Positions 1 through 11,924 of a stretch of DNA of 64,000 bases are shown here, one piece after another. The stretch comes from Coix lacryma-jobi var. lacryma-jobi (taxonomy: Eukaryota; Streptophyta; Magnoliopsida; Poales; Poaceae), in NCBI GenBank assembly GCA_009763385.1, contig CM019823.1:48377528-48441527 (forward strand). Direction: 5' to 3'. A model generated the notes under the pieces. The model worked only from the letters and a program-made list of their open reading frames with translations. It made no database searches and had not been told where the DNA came from. The position numbers and the translations under genes were made by a program. Positions within the stretch are counted from its first letter, which is position 1; each line of letters begins with the position of its first letter.

Positions 1-1
1 G

Positions 2-3000
2 GACGTTTGGTTGGTGGATTCCAGTTGCTCGAGGCACATGACCGGAAACGCCAAGTGGTTCTCCAGTCTTAGCCCTGTCGCCGGGAAGGAGTTTATCACC
101 TTCGGTGACAATAGCAAAGGTAAGGTGTTGTCTCGTGGGTCGGTGCGAGTTAATGAGCACTTTGTGTTGCGTGATGTTGCTCTTGTTTCTAACTTGCATT
201 TTAACCTTCTTTTTGTTTCGCAACTTTTTGATGATGACTATGTGATTCGTTTTAAACCGAATCTTAGTCGTATTTTAGATCCTCAGGGCAATCTTGTATG
301 TTTGATTTCGCCCTTTGGGAAAGTCTTTCGTGCGAATTTCTCGGAATCGTTTGGATTTTCTCGCTGTCTTGTGGCTGGTCCTTCCTCCTCTGATCTTTGG
401 AAGTGGCATAGGAGGCTTGGTCACCTGAGTTTCGACTTGCTTGCAAGGCTTAGCTCACTTGGCCTAATCCGAGGATTGCCCAAGTTGTCCATGGAGAAGG
501 ACCTTGTTTGCCATTCTTGTAGACATGGAAAGATGGTTGCCGCTCCCCACCATCCAGTGACTCAGGTCATGACTAAGCGCCCTGGAGAGCTTTTACACAT
601 GGACCTTATTGGTCCGGCTCGGGTGAGCTCGGTTGGAGGGAAGTGGTACGTGCTTGTTGTTGTCGATGATTTTTCGAGATATTCGTGGGTCTTCTTTTTT
701 ACTGAGAAGACTGAGACTTTCTCTTTTGCTCGCAATCTGATTTTGCGTCTTCAGAACGAGTTCCCTTTGAACTCGATGCGAGCTATTCGAAGTGATAATG
801 GTTCCGAATTCAAGAATTTGGATTTTGAGAAGTTTTGCAACTCTTTGGGTTTAGAGCATCAGTTTTCTTCCCCCTACACACCGCCACAAAATGGTGTTGT
901 AGAGAGGAAGAATCGGACCCTTGTAGAGATGGTCAGGACGATGCTCGATGAGCATAGGACTCCTAGGCGATATTGGGCTGAAGCTATGAACACTGCATGC
1001 TATATTTCCAATTGCAATTTTCTCTGAGCTTTCTTGAAAAAGACCTCTTATGAGTTGCGTTTTGGAAAACAACCCAAAGTGAGCTATTTTAGAGTTTTTG
1101 GTTGCCACTGTTTTATACTCAAGAAAGGCAACTTGGACAAGTTTGAGTCTCGTTCTTCTGACGGTGTATTTTTGGGTTATAGCGCTCATACTCGTGCATA
1201 TCGTGTACTTAACCTTGATACTTACCGAGTCATGGAGACATCCGATGTCACCTTCGACGAGACTGTTCTTTGTCCTTCTTCTAGTTTTGAGCGTGCAGGT
1301 GATCATGAGGTTGGTGAGCCTCTTTTTGATGACGAGGACGAGGGTGCTAAAGGTATGGACGATCTAGCACCTCCTCCACCTGTTTTGCCGCAAGGAGCGG
1401 TTTCTACTACGACTCACGGCCCAGATCCCTTTTCTTCGACTTGGGGGCCGTGGGATCCGCCACCTCGAGCGGTACCTTTTGTACCCGAGGGGGCACCAGC
1501 TGCTGTTGAGGGGGAGGTTTCTTCAGCTCGGGAGGCGCCACGACACATTCAGTGCCAACACCCGCCTCAACAGATGATCGGCAGCATTGACGAATGTGTC
1601 ACTCGGTCCAGGTCACGACAAATCTCTCACTTTGCTCATTCTGCATTTGTTGCTGATTTTGAACCCCGAGATGTTGGACACGCTTTGACGGATCCAGATT
1701 GGGTCAATGCTATGCGTGAGGAGTTAGAAAATTTTGAGCGAAATCGGGTTTGGGTTTTGGTTCCACCTCCTCCAGACTGTAATCCTATTGGGACTAAATG
1801 GGTTTTCAAAAACAAACAAGGAGAGGATGGCCACATTGTTAGAAACAAGGCCAGACTTGTAGCTAAGTTTTATAGTCAGAAGGAGGGGATAGACTATGAG
1901 GAGACTTTTGCTCTTGTAGCTCGTTTGGAGGCTATTAGGATACTCTTGGCTTTTGCTACATCCAAAGGGTTTAAACTTTTTCAAATGGATGTCAAGAGTG
2001 CCTTCTTAAACGGCTACATAGAAGAAGAGGTGTATGTAGAACAACCACCCGGTTTTGAAAATCCCAAGTTTCCAAACCATGTTTTTAAACTCCACAAAGC
2101 TTTATATGGTTTGAAACAAGCCCCTGGAGCCTGGTATGATAGGTTGAAAACCTTTTTGATTGCTAAGGGTTTTAAAATGGGATGTGTGGATAAAACGCTC
2201 TTTCTCCTCAAGCAAGGCAACGATACTCTCTTGGTCCAGATTTACGTGGATGATATCATTTTCGGTGGTTCTTCTCATGCTTTGGTTGCCAAGTTTGTAG
2301 ACTTAATGAGCAGGGAGTTCGAGATGAGTATGATGGGCGAGCTGACATTCTTTCTCGGATTGCAAATTAAGCAATCCCGAGAAGGGACGTTTGTGCACCA
2401 GGGCAAGTACACCAAAGACTTGCTGAAGAAGTTCGATATGAGTGAGGCCAAGTCTCTACCAACACCCATGTCGACCATGACGGCCCTGGATGCGGACAAG
2501 GATGGAGAAGTTGTGGACCAGAAGGAGAACCGGAGTATGATCGGGTCGCTGCTCTACCTGATGGCGACACGCCCAGACATCCAGTTCACGGTGTGTCTGT
2601 GTGCGCACTTTCAGGCGTCGCCGCGCACTTCTCACCGTCATGCGGTCAAGCGCATTATGAGGTACCTCCGTTTCACACCTGAGTTCAGGATTTGGTATTC
2701 AGCTTCCTCCACCCTCTCCCTTTGCGGTTTTTCGGATGCCAATTTTGCTGGTTGCCGTTTAGAGCGTAAGTCCACTTCTGGGACTTGTCAGTTTTTGGGT
2801 TCTTCTCTTGTATCTTAGTCTTCTAGCAAGCAGTCTAGTATCGCTCAGTCTACCACAGAGGCTGAATATATTGCTGCAGCTAGCTGCTGTTCTCAGTTGC
2901 TTTGGATGATGGCCACTTTGCATGATTTTGGTCTGAGCTTTTCACGTGTTCCTTTGCTTTGTGACAGCACGAGTGCTATTAGCATTGCTAAGAACCCCGT

Positions 3001-3187
3001 GCTGCATTCTAAGACCAAACACATTGATGTGCGCTTTCATTTTCTGCGAGACCATTATGAGAAGGGTGATATCGACCTTCGCCATGTCGATACTCATCAT
3101 CAGTTGGCTGATATTTTCACCAAGCCTTTGGACCAATCAACTTTTAATCGTTTGAGAGATGAGCTTGGTGTGTGTTTTCCCTTTTAG
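2..3187 (+). pseudogene. Ty1/copia pol polyprotein, two premature stops
   Basis: One reading frame (frame 2) runs from the window edge to 3187 and is broken by TGA at 1025-1027 and TAG at 2816-2818; no frameshift is seen. Order: aspartic protease remnant near 17-40, where the expected D-S/T-G triad reads DSS; integrase zinc-binding HxxxH...CxxC (about 405-540); integrase core with D at HMDLIGP, D at RSDNGSEF and E at NGVVERKNRT; RT with MDVKSAFLNGYIEEEVYVEQ and YVDDIIFG; RNase H with TTEAEYIA and TKHIDVRFHF. The product would carry out cDNA synthesis and integration. The stops replace positions where relatives usually have Arg and Trp, so simple transitions explain both. Not functional as written. 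Confidence 0.88.
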
Positions 3188-4717
3188 ATGGGGAAAACAT
3201 TTTGGCTTTTGTATCATAGACTGACTCTTTTTTCATTTGTCTTGATTTCTTTTTAGAGTAGTCTCTGCATTTCAGCATGCATCTTTACTTTCTGAGCTTC
3301 ATTTATATAATCCTTAGAATGTGATTATGCTCTATTTAGTATGCTCTGATGCTATATGATGCTATTTATAGCGTATGCTCTTTCTGATCACTGATACATG
3401 TTGTGAGCTGAGCTATTTTTGAAATGGTGAACCTGCTTAATGAACATAAAACTTGAAAATTGTTCACCATTGAGATATGCAACTAGCATGTGTAGGATGT
3501 GTTGAATTCACTCGTGCTTTTCATATATGCTAGGTTGCTATGTCTCTAGTTCTGAGTTATTCACTTGCTTGGTATGTTCGTATTCTGTTTAAAATTGAAC
3601 CAAGTTTTAAGTGAATTGAAAAGATCGAGATGGGATTGCTTGTCAACACATCACGGTATCGAGACAGTTTCTCATTGCACATTGAGTTAAACTTGAGCCA
3701 TGTAGTGTATGACCGAAACCGATGCTTTAAGCTTCTTATTGCATATGCATAGGCTTAGTTCGGTTGAAAAGTTAGGCAATGACAAGCTTTCAACCTCTCG
3801 AAGTTACATGCTGAAATTCTAAACTTGTGTAATTTCACTGCTGCAACTCCGATTAAAATCTGAAAAACACAAGTCTATGTTTCATTCTATAGCATGATGA
3901 TTGAACTTTGCTAGGGGTAGTTCACCTTGTATACATGTTTAGCACTTGTTTGACTTCCTGTCTATACATGCTTAGTGCTATTTTGATGGTGAATATCTTT
4001 TGGCTAAAACTGCTCTTTTTGCTCACATGTTCATATTTCGTATTTTGTGATCAGTTTGAGCCTTTGCTAGCATGTTGTGAATGTTATTGAGTCATTGGAG
4101 TTATACTATGTGGAGCATCTTCTCTTTCTATTGACTATATTCCTGAAGCTGCTAACTTGCATTTTGACTCATATGCATTTTGGAAGAGAGAGATATTTTA
4201 TCAAAGGGGGAAACTTGCTTGATGGTGCATTTTCAACTAAGGGGGAGAAAATATTGACAAATCATGTGCTTTCCGAAAGTTGAACAAAGGGTGACAAATT
4301 CTTTTTCGAGATTTTCTGACTATGTGCACCATTTGAGGGGGAGTTTGCTCGTTGATGAGTTTTTGAGCTGGTAACAGTTGGTTCGGAGCGATTTTATACT
4401 AGTTGTGTTGAGCCTCTGTGCCTCTATCTTGAGGGACTAGCATTTTGCTTTGATTTTTCAATTGGTAACGAACCTTTCCTGCTAGCGGTGTTGAGCCTGT
4501 TCTACCTCTTCTTGAGGGCTAGCTTTGCTTTGCTTGGTTGCGTCGAGCCGTTGCCCATGTCTTTGGGGACCAAGTTGTCTTGCTCTTTCCACTTGACCTT
4601 CTTCGGCTTTGCTATGCTTTTGGGTCATTTGGTTGAGTTCTCTCTTCTCCTTCTTCCTTCTTCTATTTCATTATGATTTGTGTGTGTAGTTGACAATGCA
4701 CTCATCAAGGGGGAGAT
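3188..4717 (+). other. Pol-to-LTR untranslated region with repeated polypurine tracts
   Basis: There is no long open frame here. At least four purine-rich tracts of the form AAGGGGG occur near 4204, 4241, 4335 and 4708; only the last abuts the LTR start and should be the working primer for plus-strand synthesis. Repeated tracts before the 3' LTR are a reported trait of Sireviruses (from memory). The remainder is T-rich and unassigned; in some Sireviruses this space holds an env-like ORF, but no comparable ORF is visible. Confidence 0.6.
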
Positions 4718-5750
4718 TGCAGATACATGGGTGTATGTCGAGTCTCGAGTGGTGAGTGATTGTCAACGGGTTTGATGTGCATGTTCTTTGGCTTGTGTTG
4801 TGCAGGTGTCGAGCATGGAAACAGTGATTGAGGACAAGGTGAAGGTCAAGTAGAGACGTGCCGTGCCGACGGACCGGGAGCGGTGAAGGGCGGACGTGAG
4901 GCTTGGACTAAGGGACCGGTGGCCTGTGGATCAGCTGTGGTGGCTGACAGCCTGGGACAGCGACGAGCAGAGACTTGCGTGGCACGGTGTTGCTCGGGTC
5001 AAGGACCTGGGGACACATGTCGGTGGACGGGGTGCACGGGCGGTGCATCCTCTGTTCAGCTTCGGTTTTGTGGTAGAGCCAGAGAAAAACCATCGGGTGA
5101 ACGATTTCCAGGTTTGGGCCACAAAACCTGGGTGTTGCGGGTTTGCCGAGTTTGGGCCACAAAAGTCGGGCTAAGGACGGTTTTCAGGTTTGGGCCTCAA
5201 AACCTGGGCGCTGGCAGGTTTCGGAGTTTGGGCCACAAAACTCAGGTGACGGACGTCGGGTTTCCCGGTTTCAGTCTCAAAACCGGGGGATGGACTTGGA
5301 GGCTGGTTTCCCGATTTGGGCCTCAAAACCGGGGGTTGGTCGTGAAGGCCTGGTTTCCCGGTTTCGGCCACAAAACCGGGGGGCGGAGTCCGGGAAAAGG
5401 ACAAGCAGAGCGGTGGCGGCACGTGGCGCCAATTGGTGAGGTTGCGTCGAGGCAACGCTACCAGTTGTGCGGGCGTGGCCGTCGGATCACTACTATCTTC
5501 GAGTTGGTCTAGGATAGCCTTAGGGTTTGGCTGGTTCGCGCTGTAAATAATTAGGGGTAGAGTGGGAATTAGAATTAGGATAAGTAGGGGGAGACACCCA
5601 CCTCCTAAATTATCTCAGTCATTTGCTCTTTTGCTTCTACGGTTTCCTGCTCTCTCATTCCCTGCTGTAGCAAACTGAGATCCACAGAGAAGACAATCAT
5701 ACCTTTCTGCCCTAGCTCCGGCGAAGGCTCTCAGCGACTAGATCTGACAG
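4718..5750 (+). repeat. Putative 3' LTR of the Sirevirus-like element
   Basis: It starts with TG directly after the tract CAAGGGGGAGAT. About 1 kb later the sequence reads CTAGATCTGACA, a plausible CA end, but without the partner LTR the edge is uncertain. It contains the palindrome array at 5107-5384 and, near 5540-5600, an AT-richer stretch where transcription initiation elements could lie. Confidence 0.6.
5107..5384 (+). repeat. Array of seven imperfect palindromes inside the LTR
   Basis: Seven units with the shape GGTTT-GGGCC(A/T)C-AAAACC start near 5108, 5146, 5182, 5222, 5260, 5307 and 5354, spaced about 36-47 bp. The arms (for example CCCGGTTT / AAAACCGGG) are self-complementary around a GGCCAC or GGCCTC centre, while the spacers differ. 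Tandem palindromes in LTRs are known in Sireviruses; this core motif differs from the CACCGGAC-type motif I remember. Confidence 0.75.
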
Positions 5751-8308
5751 TACGTCACCCTCTTCTACTCATCCCTCATCTCATGGCTTCTTTTCCAAAC
5801 CCTCTCTCCCTTGTTGGCGCGTGATGGCCGGCGCTCGGTCTGCGCCGCCAGACGGTGCTCCCAAATCCCGAGGGCCGACTGTTCTGCGGTGTTGCGATGG
5901 CACGGGCTGCCCTCCGGCGCCGCAGTCTTGGCACAGGCTAGGCCCCATCGCGGTTGCCTTGGCACGACCTGGCCCCCGACGTGGCTGCGGCGGGCACGCC
6001 CCAGCGCGGCGCCAGTACGGGTGAGGCCCTGACGTGAGCGAACCCCAACCTGGCCCCCCACCCCCTGACCCAAGTATCGGCGAGCCTAGCTGTGAGCGTC
6101 CAGGCGTGGTGGCGACTCTAGCAGTCCAACAAGGCTGCCCACCAACGTAGGAGGTCACCAACACGACACTGTAAAGGTATGGGCGTGTACCCCCAATTGA
6201 TCTATGCAAGAAAGAGGCCACGAATGAAGGGTCCATCGGGGACACGACCACCACGGAGGTGGTGTGGCCTCCGCCCATCCAACGTTTAGCAAGCAGCGAG
6301 AATAGATCAGCCACACTTCTAGGTTACTCTCTGATTCGGTTCTTTCCCCAGATTTTAACTTTGCTTTTGGATGGGGTTTCGTGCATTATATTTAGTTTGC
6401 CAGATCTAGCACGAAAAAGCATCATGATCTGCATCGGTGACTGAAATCAGTTTGATTGGTCTGCTAATTCCCTATCGATTGCCGTAAATCAGTTTGTATG
6501 TGTTCCAATCCAATAGCTAATCAGTTTTGTTTGTTTTCTATCAGAATTGGTTTCTCTAAATTGTTTCACATTATCTGGTTATGGCATGCCTTTTTTGTGT
6601 TACAAATTACAATAACCATATTGGTATATACGCAGGGGCATGTGGGACAAACTGGACATGCCTATGGCACGCTCTGGAGTTTGTAGATGGCAAGGTCAAC
6701 GAAGAGATGTTTGCTATCTGATCTGGGTCTGTCGAGAGTGAGCACAAAAAACCTCTTTAACCCTCCTTGCATTTGTTCATAGCGGGCAGCTTCCACTGTT
6801 ATTTTGTTGGTGCCTCTGTCCTCTGCTAATTGAATTGGTTACAATTGTTTTGGCCTATTTTAGTTAGAGAAGATTCTACCGATCATTATGGATAAATATA
6901 GATTTGGAGAGGACCACTGTCCCTTCATGTCGATTGTAGATTGTTCATACAATGTTCTCTGTGCTTCTAATTTGGTGTCACCTTTTCAGGTTTGCTTTCC
7001 TAGGTCATAGGATTAGGAAGATAATAAAGAAATTGGAGGCTACCTGCTACATTCTAGCAGCATGACAAAGGTTAGCCTCGGCATCAATCGTAATGTAGAG
7101 GTAATTGATATTATTTCAGCACTGCCCTCTGAATCCATGCCAGCAGATGCAGATGGCATCTGATATGTGTTAGATATTGCTCTCTCATACAGTTAAATAC
7201 TCATTTCTCTTGCTTGCAATTTGGTCCAAAGTCACTTCATGCATATCTGCCTCTACTGTTAGTCCAATGCTACAAATTGTGATTGTGTACTTCATACTTT
7301 ATAGCAACCAACCCTTTTAGTCTCTGTACAATACTTTACGTAAACAGTTCTCTTCACCCTTGTATCAATTTCTTACATATGCTCCCCCAAATGTACTAAT
7401 TCAGTGGCAAACATGTATTCTGCAAATTTAGATTAGTGTCTTCCAAGATTCTTATATACTAGGATAATGGGAAGCATAGATCACTACACAAGATTATGTC
7501 AGCCTTAGTGTTAACGACTATCATGTGCCAAACAAAATATACCCATTATTAGTTGTGATGGTTATAAAAATTCAGTTATTACCCGCAAAAACTATTAGCC
7601 CCTTCTTTCTTCTTATGTAAGATTCAATAATAATATAGCCTCTATTTAATATTAGAATGCCTTCCAAGAAACAAATAACTAACTATTGACACTTTTTGGT
7701 TTTCCCTCTATTTATTTTCCTCCTCTTTTATTATATTATTTAACATGACCATGTTTTTGGTTTGGTAAAATAAAATAGTAACATTTTTTAAAGAACTGTA
7801 TCCATTTTTTTAAAGAACTACATATCTGATAGGCATGAAGCGTACTTCCGCAAGGAGGTATTCTAGCATCTCCGGCCAAAGTCTCACTGTCCGATTATTA
7901 ATATAATAAGCATGTTTTGTCCTATTTTGTACATAAACTCAGGACAAGCTATATGTGATGCTTCGAAAGGATATCTGTTGAGACAAATTTTCAAGCTGAC
8001 AGTGAGGCTTTCTTCTATATTCATCACTTAATATTGTCGCCTATAGGTTGTGTTGCATGAGCAGGTTATGATAAAAAAAATGTGTGTCGGACTCCTGTAT
8101 GAGTTAAATTTTACCAAAATGTTTGAACCTGCATTGTGTCACAAACTAACAGATTTATACTTTTTGAATTTTTTGAATACAGACTATCTCTGCACAGAGG
8201 GGCAGGCCACGTCATCCCAAATATCTCTGCCCGTTCAATCTTGCGTCCAACAGTCCGGATCCCTCGAAGTGCACATCAACCAGCAGATGGATGTCCAGGG
8301 GAGCATGG
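5751..8308. other. Unassigned non-coding DNA
   Basis: A GC-rich block (5800-6260) is followed by AT-rich, intron-like sequence. Short exon-like islands occur near 6640-6740, 7000-7100 and 8185-8315, but none gives a protein I recognise and all carry stops. It may be a gene-fragment-bearing transposon or a decayed gene. Confidence 0.4.
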
Positions 8309-9107
8309 AAGAAAAGGTAGTACAATAACAGTTGCTATGAAGTAATCTTGTCATTATTTGATTGGTACTGCTGCAATCAGAACCGTTAAAAAAAATATGC
8401 TTTTCTGTTTGGGATTGATATCTATTCTATAAATAATGTCTCATGCTCCCTTTTATTTGTCTGAACTTTGCTCGTCAAGGTTTAAAATGAGACACCTTTT
8501 ATTATTAACTTAAACTTGGTTCATTAAATTGTGTGGATGTAGTACAGATGTGCGATTGTCACTTCATGCGTTACAACACAGCAAGCTAAAGGGAGCTTCA
8601 GCATAACAATTATATTTTTTTCATCCTTTTGCCCTCCTCAGATGAGTTGTTCCTTTTATTCCCCAACAGCATACTTCTATTATCCTTTTATAATGATGTT
8701 ATATATAGCTAAGAAAAGATAGTACAATAACAGTTGTTATGAAGTAATCTTGTCAGTATTTGATTGATGCTACTACAATCAGAGCCGTGCAAAGAAAATA
8801 TGCTTTTTGAGATTGGAATCTATTCTATAAATAATGTCTCATGCTCCCTTTTATTCGTCTGAACTTTGCTCGTGAAGGCTTAAAATGAGACACCTTTTAT
8901 TACTAACTTAAACTTGGTTCGTTAAATTGTGTGGATGTAGTACAGATGTGTGGTTTTCACTTCCTGCGTTACAACACAGCAAGCTAAAGGGAGCTTCAGC
9001 GTAACAATTATATTCTTTCATCCTTTTGCCCTCCTCATATGAGTTGTTCCTTTTATTCCCCAGCAGCATACATCTATTATTCCTTTATAATGATGTTACA
9101 TATAGCT
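8309..9107. repeat. Tandem duplication, two copies of about 400 bp
   Basis: The segment beginning AAGAAAAGGTAGTACAATAACAG at 8309 recurs at 8711 (GATAG for GGTAG) and both run to the shared text TATATAGCTAA. Period is about 402 bp, with scattered substitutions and short indels, so the duplication is not recent. No coding content is seen. Confidence 0.85.
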
Positions 9108-9431
9108 AAAACTGTGTAATAATCTGGTTACTTGGGAACTTCTCTCAAAAAATCAAAATATACATGTTATTTCCTTAGTGTAAAGAATATTACCAATATA
9201 TATAGAATGGACACAATGTATGCCTGCGCTGCAGAACTTTCAGGCATATGTTCAAATTAGGTAATTTCTCCATCGGTTCCTTTTTATCATTTGGGTCTAA
9301 AGACAATTTTGAAATGCAGCATTTGTGATCATCTCCATCTATTCCATTGATGCAGAGCTATGTTGATTCTGATTTTAGTTATTTACCCCAACACGCCACC
9401 TACAATATACTAATTCAAATAGTGATGCAAA

Positions 9432-9797
9432 GTATGCAGCATCAATATATAATCTTGTACCTTTTCATAACTCATTTTTTGTATTTGTTGTTTGTATCAT
9501 GGTTTATTCGGTTCTTACAACTTACAAGTCAACTAATGATTTTTGATAGCATGCATCGTCGATATATAATCTTGTACTTTTTTCTACCTTTTCCTGACTT
9601 ATTTATTGTATTTGTTGTTTGTATCATAGTTTATTCGGTTCTTAAAACTTACAAGCAAACTGATGATTTTTAATAGTATGCAGCATCAATATATAATCTT
9701 GTACCTTTTCATAATTCAGATATTGTATTTGTTGCTTGTATCATGGTTTATTTGGTTTGTACAACTTACACGCCAACTGATGATTTTTCATAAATAG
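9432..9797. repeat. Three tandem copies of a ~120-bp unit
   Basis: Units start at 9432, 9550 and 9677 with TATGCAGCATCAATATATAATC or a variant, and each ends near ACTGATGATTTTT. Unit length is 118-127 bp. AT-rich and non-coding. Confidence 0.85.
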
Positions 9798-10853
9798 TTT
9801 CATTAACGATACATAACTGTTTGTGTGACTTCACTGTTGTACTACCATATAGGCTATTATTTTTCCTGACCACCGGGAAACAGAGGATAGATGCCATACT
9901 GCTGGATCCCAAGACAACACTCATGTATGGTTTCTCGGTCAGCCTACGGTATTGCCCTTCCTACCTCTACCAGGATTTTATATCACCTGCTGATAGTGCC
10001 ACGGTGAATCCCAATCCGAACTCTAATTTCAGTTTATTTAAACCCTATAGTTGTTGTAGGTCCTAATTTCCTCATGCTTCCACCAAATACTTTTAGTGTT
10101 TGATATAATATTGCTTTTAAGGTCTATTTTACTTATTGAAGCATGAAGGTGTATGTCAGGCTTAGATAGTACAACACATCTTCTTTTATATATAATTCCT
10201 TTGGTTCATCTTAGTCTCATTTACTGAAAGAGTATTTTGACTCAATCTAATTTCCAGGCAATAAACGGATGCACGTTATCCTGCAACATCAATCTATATG
10301 GCTGCAGAGCTACATGATCCAAATGAACTGTGACATCTGGTATATATTTTGCTAACTTGATTTTGAGGTCTATGATAGTTAACTAACTTATAATGAGTAC
10401 ATTCGTTAAAATGATCTATCGTCGTGCAGAATTACACATCCGTTCGTACCTATCTCCTTTTGCAGACATGATTTTTCATAGATTTCTGAAAACTTCACTG
10501 CTATGTACAACAGTACATGAAAATTTTTAATAGTCCAAAACTATTTATAATATAAAAAGTTTCTTTCGGACAACTGTTTCAATACCGAATCATCAAATGA
10601 TTCATTGCGTTCATATTTAATTTTAATTCCTATCTAATTTCAATATATGAAACCTATATTATGCTTACCCACGCGCGCAAGGGCGCGCCAATTGCACCAG
10701 TAAAGAAACAAATCGAAAATACATAAGCGGCTGTGGAACTGGCAGGAAGATCTCAACCACAAAATAAGCAAAGCATCATCATATCAGTATCACGCCCACG
10801 GCCGGAATGATGAACCGCGGCCGGCGATGAGATATGGACGACGATCAATTGAT
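9798..10853. other. AT-rich intergenic DNA with a possible Helitron-like 3' hairpin
   Basis: Near 10668-10690 the sequence ACCCACGCGCGCAAGGGCGCGCC can form a short GC hairpin preceded by AT-rich DNA, like the subterminal hairpin of plant Helitrons. The expected CTRR end right after it is absent, so this is only suggestive. The last 150 bp are probably the 3' flank of the next gene. Confidence 0.3.
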
Positions 10854-11255
10854 CTATGCGCAGTGGAAGTCGTTGGGGCAGTTCTTGCCGCAGTTGTTGA
10901 GGATGAGGCTGAGGTCGATCGGGAGGTTAAGCTTGATGCCGAGGACGTTGGCCTTGATGGCGGTGCAGAGGCAGACGGCGGCCTCCAGGTCGACGAGCCC
11001 GTCCAGCAGCGAGCAGCACGGCAAGTACGGCGGCGAGCCGATCTTGACCTTCGCCAGGTTCAGCACGTTGGCGCACACGCCCAGCTTCAGCGCGTCCCTG
11101 GGGCACGACCCGCGCTGGCCGCCGGGCGTCGGCGTCGGCGTCGGCGGCTTGGGGGACGGCGGCTTGGGCGCCGCTGGCGGCGGGCAGTTGGTCGCGCTCG
11201 CCACGGCAGCAAGGACCAGGCTGACAGCCAGGAGGAGCGCCGCTCTAGCAGCCAT
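10854..11255 (-). CDS. Proline-rich 8-cysteine protein (DC2.15/HyPRP-like, LTP superfamily)
   Basis: A single-exon gene of 133 codons. I chose the ATG at 11253-11255 because a secretory signal peptide (AARAALLLAVSLVLAAVASA) follows directly; upstream in-frame codons lack an ATG. The mature protein has a short Pro-rich linker (KPPSPKPPTPTPTP) and a C-terminal eight-cysteine domain with C-C-CC-CxC-C-C spacing, including PCCSLLDGLVDLEAAVCLC and a terminal FHC; one extra cysteine lies in NCGKNC. Members of this family (cortical-cell-delineating/14-kDa Pro-rich proteins) are secreted to the cell wall; the precise role of this one is unknown. A TATA box lies 115 bp upstream. Length and motifs match the family, so it looks intact. 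Confidence 0.93.
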   Translation of the reverse strand: MAARAALLLAVSLVLAAVASATNCPPPAAPKPPSPKPPTPTPTPGGQRGSCPRDALKLGVCANVLNLAKVKIGSPPYLPCCSLLDGLVDLEAAVCLCTAIKANVLGIKLNLPIDLSLILNNCGKNCPNDFHCA

Positions 11256-11369
11256 GGCGATCGATCGAGCTACTTGCACACGTACTAGTAGCTAGCTCGA
11301 GCTGCGCGCTGCTGCTAGTGCTGTACTGCTGTGTGGGAGTGCGTGTGTCAGTGTGTGCATGGCCAGTGG

Positions 11370-11377
11370 TATTTATA
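11370..11377 (-). promoter_or_regulatory. TATA box of the 8-cysteine protein gene
   Basis: On the minus strand the sequence is TATAAATA, about 115 bp upstream of the start codon at 11255, a normal spacing for a short 5' UTR in plants. Confidence 0.7.
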
Positions 11378-11924
11378 GCGGTGGTGGCGGATGCGAGATG
11401 GAGCCGCACGCCATCGCCATGTGCTGCTCGAGCTGGCCCGTATGGATCACTCCGCTTATAAAATGTCGTTGGATTTTGGACGTGAGCATACCCGTGAACC
11501 CAGTTGATTCATTCGTTGAACCGTGTAGAGTCCGTACGACTCTCTAATACTACAGTATTATTCTCTTGCATGTTCTGGCCAGATCACAGATATTCCTTCG
11601 TGTTTGGTTGCTGCATTTTAGCATGTGAGCGTGAGACCTGCAATTGTCTTGTCACCGGCACCGTTCAGGGGTTCAGGTCGTAAATTTTCAGATCTAGCCG
11701 TAGGAGTCGGAGGAGGTTGGAGATAGCTTTCCTCTATCGAAAATTCAATTGGTTTTGTTGTAAAAAAAATTAAGATTTTTTTCAAGTGTCACATTGAAGT
11801 TTGCGGCACTAATTTAGTCTATTTAAAATAGACTAATTATAAACTAATTACACCGTTGTTCAGTGTCGGGATAGTTGTGTGAACTGCGTGAGGTACTCAC
11901 GCATAGACATCGAGCCCTGCTTCA
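11378..11924. other. Upstream region between the 8CM gene and the Ty3 element
   Basis: The first part is presumably promoter of the minus-strand gene. From about 11590 the sequence is AT-rich; 11800-11860 holds a short AT-rich self-complementary patch. No gene is seen. The last five bases before the LTR (CTTCA, 11920-11924) would be the target duplication, but the right-hand copy is lost. Confidence 0.4.

Larger units (their letters stand above)
1..5750 (+). mobile_element. Sirevirus-like Ty1/copia retrotransposon, 3' part
   Basis: The window opens inside the protease region of a copia-order pol gene and continues through integrase, reverse transcriptase and RNase H to a stop at 3185-3187. 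A 1.5-kb untranslated stretch follows, then a purine-rich tract and a putative 3' LTR starting TGCAGATACATGGG at 4718. Domain order protease-integrase-RT-RNase H defines Ty1/copia. The long pol-to-LTR gap with repeated polypurine tracts and palindromic LTR repeats resembles the Sirevirus lineage (family knowledge). The 5' LTR and gag lie outside the window, so the LTR right edge near 5750 and any target duplication cannot be verified. The element is decayed: two in-frame stops interrupt pol. Confidence 0.85.

Noticed and set aside
5107..5384. CRISPR-like array of palindromic repeats
   Set aside because: Eukaryotic LTR context, imperfect repeats, spacers of uneven length and no cas genes; it is an LTR palindrome array.
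9347..9673. 108-codon hydrophobic open frame
   Set aside because: It falls across tandem AT-rich repeats and its apparent membrane segments are translated T-rich repeat.
10827..11295. Plus-strand open frames of 153 codons
   Set aside because: Antisense shadows of the minus-strand 8-cysteine protein gene.
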